Shown here in pieces: positions 35,127 to 43,290 of a stretch of 64,000 nt of DNA. The notes under the pieces are model-generated. The model was not told where the DNA came from and ran no database searches. It worked only from the letters and a program-made list of their open reading frames with translations. Each line of letters begins with the position of its first letter. The first letter of the stretch is position 1. This stretch comes from Mycolicibacterium sp. TUM20985 (GTDB taxonomy: Bacteria; Actinomycetota; Actinomycetes; Mycobacteriales; Mycobacteriaceae), in contig NZ_AP027291.1 of the NCBI RefSeq assembly GCF_030295745.1, forward strand, positions 4,898,001 through 4,962,000, in the 5' to 3' direction. The translations under genes and the position numbers were made by a program.

Positions 35127-36323
35127 CTAACGGAACCGTTCACGCAAGTGCCGCCACCCGAAGGTCGCCGCGTAGTCGGGCGCACCCTGGACGGCCGCGC
35201 GGTGGTACAGGATGGCGGTGAGCATCTCGGCCACGACGAACGCCAGGAAGATCGCGCCCGTGGTGTGCCACACCATCAGAAAGCTCACGCTGATCACCAG
35301 GTAGATGACAGTGCTGGCGCCGCGAATCCAGAACACCAGCACGGTCTTCCCCACCTTGCGGAGGGCGGCGAACGGCACCGTGGACAGCAACGTGACGCCC
35401 TTCCACAGGAAGGCCAGCAGTAACGCGGCGACACCCACACCGCCCCAGGCCGGCCCGAAGATCAGGCTTCCCGCTCCGCCGAGGGCGGCGGCGAGGACCA
35501 TTGCCATCGCGACGGCGAACACCGCCACGAACGGCGCGAGTTCACCGCGGTGTCCATGCGCCAGCAGTCGATACCTGCCGTAGGCCAGGATCGGCTCCAT
35601 CGCGCCCGCGACCGTCGAGATCACGCGGAACGTGACCGACGCCGCCGGTCCCACCATGACCAGGAGCAGCGAGGTGATCGCGGGTTGCACCGCGCCGACG
35701 ACCGCCGTCTCCGCGGTGACCCAACTCGACCGACGCACGTCCGGTGGAAAACCCATGTGCCAGCGAGTCTTCCGCGGGCGGTATCTCGCCAGGACGGCCA
35801 CTAGAGCCCCGATCGCCAGCACTCTCACGCAATGCGGATTGTGGTTGGTGGCCATCCACAGGGCCACCACACTGGCAACGATCAAGGCGGCCGCCCCAAC
35901 GCCTTCGCGTTTCCAATCGCCCGCCACCACACCGATGGAGCGGGTCATCAACAGCCCGGTCATCACGCCGATCGAACTCACGATCAGCACCGGCGACGAG
36001 GCAACGGCGGGGCCGATCATCAGCAACGCCACGGCGCCAACGGTGAGCGCCACGACCCATATCGGCAGAAGCGTTTCGTCGTCGGCGTCGGGGGTGGCGA
36101 GATGACCCTCCACGATGAACGCGTTGAACAACTGGGCGACGTAGACACCGATGGCGAGCGCCAGCGCGAGGAAACCCTGAGTCTCGATGGGAGCGATGCG
36201 CGCGTAGATCGCAATGAAGATGGCCGGGAAGACGTTCAGCGCCAAGCCGGCGACGACTTGAACCCCGGTGTGGACGTGTTTGACGTCAGGCACGACCGCT
36301 CCGCGTCGAGCCTGGGTGGTCAC
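35127..36323 (-). CDS. Wzx-like polysaccharide flippase
   Basis: The 398-residue membrane protein has about ten to twelve helices, such as VVAGLALNVFPAIFIAIYA, AETAVVGAVQPAITSLLLV and FVAVFAVAMAMVLAAALGG, in the layout of MOP-superfamily flippases (RfbX/Wzx). It would move prenyl-linked repeat units across the membrane. It overlaps the GT4 stop by four bases and precedes the Wzy-like gene by two. It is slightly shorter than the ~420-480 residues usual for Wzx. Confidence 0.8.
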   Translation of the reverse strand: MTTQARRGAVVPDVKHVHTGVQVVAGLALNVFPAIFIAIYARIAPIETQGFLALALAIGVYVAQLFNAFIVEGHLATPDADDETLLPIWVVALTVGAVALLMIGPAVASSPVLIVSSIGVMTGLLMTRSIGVVAGDWKREGVGAAALIVASVVALWMATNHNPHCVRVLAIGALVAVLARYRPRKTRWHMGFPPDVRRSSWVTAETAVVGAVQPAITSLLLVMVGPAASVTFRVISTVAGAMEPILAYGRYRLLAHGHRGELAPFVAVFAVAMAMVLAAALGGAGSLIFGPAWGGVGVAALLLAFLWKGVTLLSTVPFAALRKVGKTVLVFWIRGASTVIYLVISVSFLMVWHTTGAIFLAFVVAEMLTAILYHRAAVQGAPDYAATFGWRHLRERFR

Positions 36324-37438
36324 ACATCTCGGTGAGTCGCGAGAGTCTGTTCGACGACTCCGGCCATCTTCCGGCGGAACGCCCCCCGCGAGAAGGTCTC
36401 GGCGTGCAACCGCACCTTGGCCGGATCGAACTGTCTGGAGTCGAAGCGGGCAAGCGCGTGGGCGAAATTGGTAACCAGGTCACGATCACCGGCATTGGCG
36501 ACGAACGTTCCGGTGGTGCCGTCGACGACACTGTCCAAGGCGCCCCCGACGCCGAGCGCGATCACCGGAGTGCCACACGCCATTGCCTCGACGGGTGTGA
36601 TGCCGAAGTCCTCCTCCCCCGGCATGATCATCGCGGTCGCTCGACGGTACAGACTGCGCAGCTCTTCGTCGGAGACACGGCCGACGAACGTAATGTCGCT
36701 GCCCTCGGCGAGCTTGCGGCATCGTGCGCCATCTCGGCCGTCTCCTACGACGACCAGTTTGACCCCGGCCTCCGCTGCCGCTCTGATGGCGACGTCGGGT
36801 CGTTTGTAACCCACCAACCGGCCCGCGAGGATGAAGTAGCCCTCTCGCGCCTCCGTCCGGTCCGGTGTGTAGAAGTCCACGTTCACCGGTGGGTGGACCA
36901 CCTGGGCTTCGCGTCCCCAGTGTCGTTTGATTCGCTGGGCTACCGCCGTGCTGTTGGCCACGACCGTCGTAATCTTCGGTGCCGCAGCCAACTCCGCCCT
37001 GATCGCGAACTTGGCCAGTACGTCCAGCGCGAGGCGACCGGATCGCGACGACGTCTCCTCGAGCCGCATCTTCTCGTCCCATGCCCACCTGGCAGGTGAA
37101 TGCACGTAGGCGATCGTCGGCATGCGGGTGGCCGCGGCGGCGGCCGCGATCGCGAAGGCATGGTGGCTGATGACCACCGCGTCGGCCGACCCGAAGTCGC
37201 GGCGCCGCAACCATCCCGGCACCAGCGGAAGGAGAGGCGCGTAGGTGCGGTAGCCCGCCATCCGATATGCCGACGACAACCGACCGGTCGTCACGCGCGC
37301 GCTGAAGGGCGTGCTGACCCGGGCATCGACGATGGGAATGGTGATCGGTGCCTCCGGCCACTCCCGGGACAGCTCGGCGACGACGTGCTCGGAACCGGCG
37401 ACTTCGGTCAGCCGTTCGTGAACGATTGCCAATCTCAC
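36320..37438 (-). CDS. Glycosyltransferase family 4
   Basis: From the GTG at 37438 the product is 372 residues: VRLAIVHERLTEVAGSEHVV, PTIAYVHSPARWAWDE, GYFILAGRLVGYKRPDVAI and the EX7E motif in PGEEDFGITPVEAMACGTP. Similar enzymes transfer mannose in capsule or PIM-like pathways, but the donor here is not certain. I chose this start because the stop of the Wzz-like gene is one base upstream and GGGAAGAG serves as a ribosome-binding site; the frame upstream is only the other gene's shadow. It overlaps the flippase gene by four bases. Confidence 0.9.
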   Translation of the reverse strand: MRLAIVHERLTEVAGSEHVVAELSREWPEAPITIPIVDARVSTPFSARVTTGRLSSAYRMAGYRTYAPLLPLVPGWLRRRDFGSADAVVISHHAFAIAAAAAATRMPTIAYVHSPARWAWDEKMRLEETSSRSGRLALDVLAKFAIRAELAAAPKITTVVANSTAVAQRIKRHWGREAQVVHPPVNVDFYTPDRTEAREGYFILAGRLVGYKRPDVAIRAAAEAGVKLVVVGDGRDGARCRKLAEGSDITFVGRVSDEELRSLYRRATAMIMPGEEDFGITPVEAMACGTPVIALGVGGALDSVVDGTTGTFVANAGDRDLVTNFAHALARFDSRQFDPAKVRLHAETFSRGAFRRKMAGVVEQTLATHRDV

Positions 37439-37439
37439 G

Positions 37440-38756
37440 TCACTCTTCCCGTCCACGAGGGTCACTGGCGCTCGGCGGCACCGCCGCCACTTCCGCCCCT
37501 GCTCGACGCTTCCTGAAGGGGCGGATCCGCGATCGGCGGTAGGTGAAGACCGCCACCACGGGCACTGCACTGGCTGCTGTAGCCGAATGCAGCGCCGACG
37601 CGTCGGCGATGGTGTCGGACTCGAGCTGGGCCACCAGCACGATGTTGGTCGCTGCTGCGATGACGTCCGGGGTCACTGTCCTATCGCCGACGGTACCGCC
37701 GTCGATGACTGTCGTGGTGGGCGATTCGGCCGAGCTCGGTGCCCAATGCTGGCCTGAGCCATTCGCCCCGGGCCGAGCGACGGCGGCGGCTCGCTCGAGT
37801 AAGGACGCCACGGCCGAGCCGCCCGAGTGGGGCGACGCACCGAGGACGAGAATTGCTCGATTCGTTCCCGCTACGGCACATTGGTTATAGAGCGTGCGGC
37901 CGAGCCGGTCCTGTTCGTCAGTCGAGGCATCTGACTGCACGGCGCCGAGATCGACGGCCGGGAGCACCACACCATCGATGTGCTCGCCCAATACCTTCAC
38001 CAAGGACCCGCGACCCGAACGCCGTCGGCGCGCGAGAATGACGGCGACAGCACATGATCCGCCTAGTAGCGCGCCGAGGAACATCCCGATCAGCCATTGG
38101 TGGGAACTTTGCTCGTTTGGCGTCGGCGGTTGCACGACGGACAACGTACTGGCCTCGGCCGCTTGAAGTTCCACGCTCTCGCGCACTCGCTGAAGGTCCT
38201 GCGGCGGCGCGCCTACGGCGGCCTCGCGCTCCTGCCACTCGGACAGCTTGGGCAGTAGCACCCGCAGCCGCTCGTCGACGCGCCGGGCGAGATCCTGACT
38301 GTAGAGGTCGATGGCCGTCTGCACGGTTCTGGTGGCGACGTCGGCGGACTTGCTGGTGCAACTGATGGTCACGATCGACGATTGGCTCGCCTGCGCGATG
38401 TTCAGTGCCGCGGGTTCGTTCTGGGCCATCTTCCGGCCCACGGCCTGAGCAAAACCGTCTCCCGACAGGTACGCGATCTCCCCGCTCACGAATTTGGCGG
38501 TGTTGTCCTGGTTGTCCGGGGTGATCTGACTCGCCCCGCCCGCTATTGCGGTCAGGTCCACCGGAACCTTGAGGCGCACGAAAGCCGTTGCGGTGCTGTC
38601 CGAGACCAACGTGCCGAACGCCAGACCGCCGGTGACCGCACCAACGCAGAGACCGATCAGGACACCGAGAACCAGCCTCGACATCAACAGCCGGCTCTCG
38701 AGCGATGAGACCCTCGAAATCGCGGACACCGGCACCTTCGACACGTTGACAGACAA
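37440..38756 (-). CDS. Wzz/Wzc-like chain-length protein with a degenerate nucleotide-binding domain
   Basis: The 438-residue protein has two membrane helices (LVLGVLIGLCVGAVTGGLA near residue 35 and WLIGMFLGALLGGSCAVAV near residue 225) bracketing a periplasmic helical domain, as in Wzz/Wzc co-polymerases. The C-terminal ~190 residues resemble the BY-kinase P-loop domain, with AILVLGASPHSGGSAVASL where a Walker A should be. The Lys of GKS/T is missing and no Tyr cluster is seen at the C-terminus, so it is probably not a kinase. It would control chain length with Wzy. It is the first gene of the minus-strand operon and is divergent from the BcsB-like gene. Confidence 0.82.
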   Translation of the reverse strand: MSVNVSKVPVSAISRVSSLESRLLMSRLVLGVLIGLCVGAVTGGLAFGTLVSDSTATAFVRLKVPVDLTAIAGGASQITPDNQDNTAKFVSGEIAYLSGDGFAQAVGRKMAQNEPAALNIAQASQSSIVTISCTSKSADVATRTVQTAIDLYSQDLARRVDERLRVLLPKLSEWQEREAAVGAPPQDLQRVRESVELQAAEASTLSVVQPPTPNEQSSHQWLIGMFLGALLGGSCAVAVILARRRRSGRGSLVKVLGEHIDGVVLPAVDLGAVQSDASTDEQDRLGRTLYNQCAVAGTNRAILVLGASPHSGGSAVASLLERAAAVARPGANGSGQHWAPSSAESPTTTVIDGGTVGDRTVTPDVIAAATNIVLVAQLESDTIADASALHSATAASAVPVVAVFTYRRSRIRPFRKRRAGAEVAAVPPSASDPRGREE

Positions 38757-38958
38757 CCTCTGGCGCTCCGTCCTAAGCCTTATGCGAACCTGATGGTAAA
38801 CGGCGCTGAAGCGATTGCTGCGTCAAACACTCGTTTCCGATGCTCAACCGATGTGCCGCTGTCGCCAGTTCGGCGCATCAGCCCTCGGAACACGCGCTTT
38901 GGCAGTAGCGTGCGACGCCGGGGAGTGATACCAAGGATCACTCGGAGCAGGAGTGAGC

Positions 38959-40965
38959 GTGTCTTCTGGGGTAACTCGCCGGGTTCGACGAGCGGCCACC
39001 GCGGCGGCGTGTTTGCTGTCGTCGGTCATCTTGACGGTGACACTCGGCGGCTCCGGCACGGCGTTCGCCGAACCTTTGAACTCCGACACGATCCCCGGCG
39101 AAGACATCACGTTCCCGTGGACCACCGTCGGCCTGCCCGACGACGTCACGCTGGTCGGCGCCAACAACACTCAGAGCTTCACGGTTCCGGTGCCATCCGG
39201 GTTCACCGCCAGACGCCTCCGGGGACTCATCCACGCCCCGGTGGACTTCGGCGCCGGCTTCGTCGAGATCGATGACAGCAGAGGCACGCTGCTCGCCACC
39301 GTGGATCTGCCCGCAGTGACGCCCGATCAGGCCGTGGTGCCCTTCGACGTCGACGTCTCGGCAGCTCTGGTCGGCAGTACGGGGGTCGGCCTGTCCTTCA
39401 CGGTACGAGAGGCCCCGCTCCCAGTGGAGCAGCGGTGCGGACTTGGACAGCAATTGCTCTTGAGCGATCTTGCAGCCGTGTTCGCCGGCAACGAGCCCGC
39501 GCCCACGACGATTGCGACCTTCTTTCCGCCCGTCCTGCAGCGGCTCACGATCTACGCACCCACCGACGCCGAGAGCGCCGAACAACAGGCGGTCCTCACC
39601 CTCGCGTCGGCGGTAGCGCGGATGTACCGGCCACAGGCCCCGGCCATCACGGTCGTCACGCAGCCGCGTGGCGCCACCCCGCCGCCTACACCACAGTTCA
39701 CGAGAGCCGTCGTGGTCGAAAATGGCGACGCCGGAACGAACCTCGTCAACGCCGATCGGCCCAACGTGTACCTCAAGATGACCGGCCGCGGCAATCAGAT
39801 GACCGATCAGGTGGCCATCGTCGTCGACCAATTGCAGTCCCTCATCCAGGTCCCGACCGCACGGGTCGACAACGCCGGCTCCAGCCGTGACCCGCTCACC
39901 GACGAGCTGAGCTTCGGACGATTGAAACTCACCGGGGAGCGCGCCGTCCTGCGCACGTCCACGCTCACGGTGGGAGTCGACCGCTCCGCCTTGGGCACGG
40001 GACGCGTCGACGGCCTGCAGGTACACCTGCTCGCCACTCACACACCGGTGGCAGCCCTGGACTCCGCCAGCCTGGTGGTCAGTGTGGATGGGCAGGCCGT
40101 CTACACCACGCCCCTGACGGATAGTGGTCGCGTCGACGCCGTCTTCGATGTCCCTAGCGACTTTCTTCGCCAGAGAATCGATTTCGAGTACGCACTGGCG
40201 TACAGCCCACGCCAGTTGTGTAGCCCCACGACGGCACCTCTGACATTCCAGGTCGACCCGCGGTCGACGTTGACCGTGCGACACGGTGGCCAGGCCCTCG
40301 ACGGCTTCAGCGCCGTGCCCTCGGAGTTCAACCCGGAGTTCCTCGTGGCGCTCGACGGCAGCGACCCGGGGCTACTCGACTACGCGACCCGCGGGGTCAC
40401 GGACATCGCGCGGCTGACCGGGACGTCCCTGATGCCGCGCGTGGTCGACGTCGAGTCCGCGGCCGACTCGACGACCGCCGGATTGATCGTGGCGAACGCG
40501 ACCACCCTCGGCCAAACGTCGCTGCGGCTGCCCATCGGGGGTGAAAGCACCGATGTGCGAGTCGATCTGCGCGGCGAACTTCGGGCCAGCATCGACAAGG
40601 GCGTGGGGTCGATCCAGGCCTTCGCGGACACCCCGCGGAACCGTTCCGTCGTCGTCATCACCACGAGCGGGGAGTGGTCGCTCGTCGAACCGCTCTTCGG
40701 TTACATCGATCAGCTGCCGGGCGGCTGGTCGAGCCTCGACGGGAACGTCGTGGCGGCCGGGGCGGCGGGCAGCGTGACCAACCTGTCGATCGGGCCGGGC
40801 GAGGTGGCGCCTGCTCCTGCCGACGAGGGGATCAGCCGGACGACCTGGCTGGCCGTCGGCGCCGGGTGCGTCGTCCTGGCGGGCCTCGTCATTGGTGCAC
40901 TGCTGTGGTCACGCCGGCGTCGCGGCGCCGCGGAACCCGTCGCTCCGGCACCACCGGTGCAGTAA
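38959..40965 (+). CDS. BcsB-like secreted membrane-anchored protein
   Basis: The 668-residue protein has a signal peptide (AAACLLSSVILTVTLGG, cleavage near TAFAEP), a long extracytoplasmic part and one C-terminal membrane helix (WLAVGAGCVVLAGLVIGAL) followed by RRRRG. The body resembles the BcsB cellulose-synthase regulatory family, including DAESAEQQAVLTLASAVARM and FRARRL-like beta-sandwich segments (TARRLRGLIHAPVDFGAG). BcsB normally works with a BcsA glycan synthase in the membrane; none is present here. It may guide the polymer made by Wzy through the envelope. I start at the GTG at 38959, five bases after AGGAG; the earlier GTG overlaps that site. Confidence 0.75.
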   Translation: MSSGVTRRVRRAATAAACLLSSVILTVTLGGSGTAFAEPLNSDTIPGEDITFPWTTVGLPDDVTLVGANNTQSFTVPVPSGFTARRLRGLIHAPVDFGAGFVEIDDSRGTLLATVDLPAVTPDQAVVPFDVDVSAALVGSTGVGLSFTVREAPLPVEQRCGLGQQLLLSDLAAVFAGNEPAPTTIATFFPPVLQRLTIYAPTDAESAEQQAVLTLASAVARMYRPQAPAITVVTQPRGATPPPTPQFTRAVVVENGDAGTNLVNADRPNVYLKMTGRGNQMTDQVAIVVDQLQSLIQVPTARVDNAGSSRDPLTDELSFGRLKLTGERAVLRTSTLTVGVDRSALGTGRVDGLQVHLLATHTPVAALDSASLVVSVDGQAVYTTPLTDSGRVDAVFDVPSDFLRQRIDFEYALAYSPRQLCSPTTAPLTFQVDPRSTLTVRHGGQALDGFSAVPSEFNPEFLVALDGSDPGLLDYATRGVTDIARLTGTSLMPRVVDVESAADSTTAGLIVANATTLGQTSLRLPIGGESTDVRVDLRGELRASIDKGVGSIQAFADTPRNRSVVVITTSGEWSLVEPLFGYIDQLPGGWSSLDGNVVAAGAAGSVTNLSIGPGEVAPAPADEGISRTTWLAVGAGCVVLAGLVIGALLWSRRRRGAAEPVAPAPPVQ

Positions 40966-41001
40966 GTACGATCGGCTCGAACCGCACCCAAGGGAGAGCC
41001 G

Positions 41002-41715
41002 ATGACAAGCACCGTTGCCTACGAGCAGACCGAGTCCGTCGCCACGATCACGCTCGACGACGGCAAGGTGAACGTGCTGTCCCCAGCGATGCAGCAGAAC
41101 GTCAACGACGCCCTCGACCTGGCCGAGAAGGCCGCAGCCGACGGGGAGGTCAAGGCCGTCGTCCTCGCAGGCAACTCGCGGGTGTTCAGCGCCGGCTTCG
41201 ATCTCAGCGTCTTCAACTCCGGCGATGCCGCCGCCGCACTGGGCATGCTGTCCGGCGGCTTCGAGTTGTCGATCCGCCTGCTGAGCTTCCCGGTGCCGGT
41301 GATCATGGCGGCCACGGGACCCGCGATCGCGATGGGCTCGTTCCTGATGCTCAGCGGTGACCACCGCGTCGGATCGCCGAGCTCGCGGTGCCAGGCCAAC
41401 GAGGTCGCGATCGGCATGGTGCTGCCGATCTCGGCGATCGAGATCATGCGAAACCGCTTGACGCGAGCGGCCTTTCAGCGCGCAGTCTCGATGGCAGCGG
41501 TGTTCACCGGCGCCGACGCCGTCGCCGCCGGCTGGTTGGACGAGATCGTCGAGGACGGGAACGTGCTGGCGCGGGCGCACGACGTCGCCGCCGACGCGGC
41601 CGCCGGCCTACACGTCAAGGCGCACCGGGCCAGCAAGCTGAAGGCCCGCAAGGACGCGATCGCCGCGATTCAGGCCGGTATCGACGGTCTGCCCGCCGAG
41701 TTCACGTCGAGCTAG
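41002..41715 (+). CDS. echA3: Enoyl-CoA hydratase/isomerase-family protein (crotonase)
   Basis: The 237-residue protein has VATITLDDGKVNVLSPAMQQ at the N-terminus, GNSRVFSAGFDLSVF at the first oxyanion-hole strand, and ATGPAIAMGSFLMLSGDHRV at the second. The Glu pair typical of hydratases is not clearly present, so isomerase or another crotonase activity is possible. Position before recC matches echA3 in M. tuberculosis, hence the symbol. It ends at a large palindrome facing a convergent gene. Confidence 0.85.
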   Translation: MTSTVAYEQTESVATITLDDGKVNVLSPAMQQNVNDALDLAEKAAADGEVKAVVLAGNSRVFSAGFDLSVFNSGDAAAALGMLSGGFELSIRLLSFPVPVIMAATGPAIAMGSFLMLSGDHRVGSPSSRCQANEVAIGMVLPISAIEIMRNRLTRAAFQRAVSMAAVFTGADAVAAGWLDEIVEDGNVLARAHDVAADAAAGLHVKAHRASKLKARKDAIAAIQAGIDGLPAEFTSS

Positions 41716-41731
41716 CTCCTAGCGAGCGCCT

Positions 41732-41794
41732 CCGCGAGCAGACGCAAAAGGCCCTCGTTTGCGGCAAATGAGGGCCTTTTACGTCTGCTCGCGG
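41732..41794. repeat. REP-like palindrome, copy 1 (probable bidirectional terminator)
   Basis: The 25-base arms (starting CCGCGAGCAGACGCAAAAGG) are complementary with one mismatch around a 13-base loop. It fills the gap between the convergent crotonase and zinc-hook-like genes. The arm core GAGCAGACGCAAA and GCCCT recur in a second palindrome at 63739-63795. Confidence 0.8.
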
Positions 41795-41808
41795 GGAGGG
41801 GGAGGGAG

Positions 41809-42555
41809 TCAGTCGCCAAGCGTCGGCGCGAGGGCCTGCAACCAGTCCTTCGCCTCGCGGGCGGCCTCGAGCTTTGCCGCCGCCGCCTGCTCGAGCGCGG
41901 CATACGCGTCCCGCAGCGCCGGGAGTTCGCGCACGAGGCGACTGGCGAGGGCGGTGTCATCGTCGGTCGGCAGCGGCGAGAACGACTGGTGGGCCAGGCG
42001 GGCCGCGGCGACCGCCGTCAGGGTGACCTCCTCGGGCGGTGGCGCGTCGACAGCCCGTACGAGCGCGATCAGGGCTTGTCGTGCCCGATGCGCACCAGAC
42101 CTGGCCACCCGCAGGGCGCTGGCCGCATCCCGCTCCGCTGTCAGTGCGGCGCGCGCCCAAACCACCCACTCGTCGTCCAGGGAACCCTTGGCGCACACCG
42201 GGCAGGGCTGGGTGCCGTGCCGGTCGTGAAACTCGAGGCTGGTTTCGAGGAACTGGACCCGGTCCGCGGAGAGGGCGTCCGCGGCACGTTCCGCGTCACC
42301 CTGCGCGGCGGCCGCGGAAAGCAATGCGGCACAGGCACTTTGCATTTCATCTGCGTCGGGTACGGTGGCCGCGGCGGTGCGATGCGCTGAGAGTGCGTCG
42401 ATCTCCGCGTCGAGCCGGGCCATCGCGACCGTGAGCGACGCGTCGGTGGGCACGTCCCGCCACGCCTCGGACACCACCTGTCGCGCCCGATCGCCAAGGG
42501 CGTCGTCGTCGCGGGCACGGTGCAGGACGGCGTCCCTGAGATGTTCGTCGGTCAT
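41809..42555 (-). CDS. Protein with zinc-hook-like CPVC motif and coiled-coil character
   Basis: From the ATG at 42555 the product has 248 residues. It is highly Ala/Arg/Glu-rich with long helical stretches on both sides of GTQPCPVCAKGSLDD near the middle. A single CxxC at the tip of a helical hairpin recalls the zinc hook of Rad50/SbcC-like ATPases. No Walker A or B is visible, so it is either a free coiled-coil hook protein or a fragment of a larger ATPase. It ends on a palindrome shared with echA3 and lies 11 bases after the HD-hydrolase gene. Function is unknown; proximity to recCBD invites a DNA-repair guess. Confidence 0.6.
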   Translation of the reverse strand: MTDEHLRDAVLHRARDDDALGDRARQVVSEAWRDVPTDASLTVAMARLDAEIDALSAHRTAAATVPDADEMQSACAALLSAAAAQGDAERAADALSADRVQFLETSLEFHDRHGTQPCPVCAKGSLDDEWVVWARAALTAERDAASALRVARSGAHRARQALIALVRAVDAPPPEEVTLTAVAAARLAHQSFSPLPTDDDTALASRLVRELPALRDAYAALEQAAAAKLEAAREAKDWLQALAPTLGD

Positions 42556-42566
42556 CGCGAACGACC

Positions 42567-43172
42567 CTAGGCGGTGGCTGCCGTCCTGACCATCTGCTCC
42601 AACTCGACGTACACCCGATCGAGTTCGGCGACCAGCCAGGTGGTGTTGCGCTGCTTGAACACCGTCAAGAGCGAGCGGTAGTACCAGAGATGCATCTCCG
42701 GGTCCTTCACGTTGAACCGCTGCCACAGCTCATCCCCCTGCTGCCGATAGTCCCGCAGGATGGCCCGCGCGTTGTCGAGCTTGTCGGCCAGCGACACCAG
42801 GATGGTGGCCTCGGACGCCTCCCCGAGATGGTCGACGTAATGCTGCTTGCGCTCCTGCCAGGGCGGCTTGGGCACCACGTCGGTGTCGCTGCACTCCGCG
42901 ACGATCTGCGCGACCTCGTCGCCGAACTTCTCGCGGATCTCGGCGAGCACCGGAGCGCCGCCCTGATCCTCGACCGCATCGTGCAGAAGGGCCGCGATGG
43001 TCTGAGCTTCGGTGCCGCCACCCTCGATCACCAGGCTGGCCACGGAGAGCAGATGACCGACGTAGGGGATGTCGCCCCCCTTGCGGGTCTGCCTCCGGTG
43101 CAGGCTCGACGTGTAGGCCAAGGCCTCGTCGAAGCGGGTGGACAGGCGCGGGGTGGTGGTTCGTTCAGGCAT
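42567..43172 (-). CDS. HD-domain hydrolase (SpoT/MESH1-like)
   Basis: The 201-residue protein has the HD-domain signature in stretches: RKGGDIPYVGHLLSVASLV (first His), AALLHDAVEDQGG (HD pair) and LVSLADKLDNARAILRD (Asp). This resembles the hydrolase half of Rel/SpoT and small (p)ppGpp hydrolases. There is no synthetase or TGS domain. It may hydrolyse (p)ppGpp or another nucleotide in the cytosol. It is divergent from recC and precedes the zinc-hook-like gene in the same direction. Confidence 0.8.
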   Translation of the reverse strand: MPERTTTPRLSTRFDEALAYTSSLHRRQTRKGGDIPYVGHLLSVASLVIEGGGTEAQTIAALLHDAVEDQGGAPVLAEIREKFGDEVAQIVAECSDTDVVPKPPWQERKQHYVDHLGEASEATILVSLADKLDNARAILRDYRQQGDELWQRFNVKDPEMHLWYYRSLLTVFKQRNTTWLVAELDRVYVELEQMVRTAATA

Positions 43173-43290
43173 TTCGCTCCTTCTCTCGACACCTTCACTC
43201 TCCCACGGGCCTACGACACGTCGACGCGCCCGAGCAAACTTCCCGGCGTTCCTGCAACCGCTGTCGGAGGCGCCCCCTAGGCTGGCGGCA

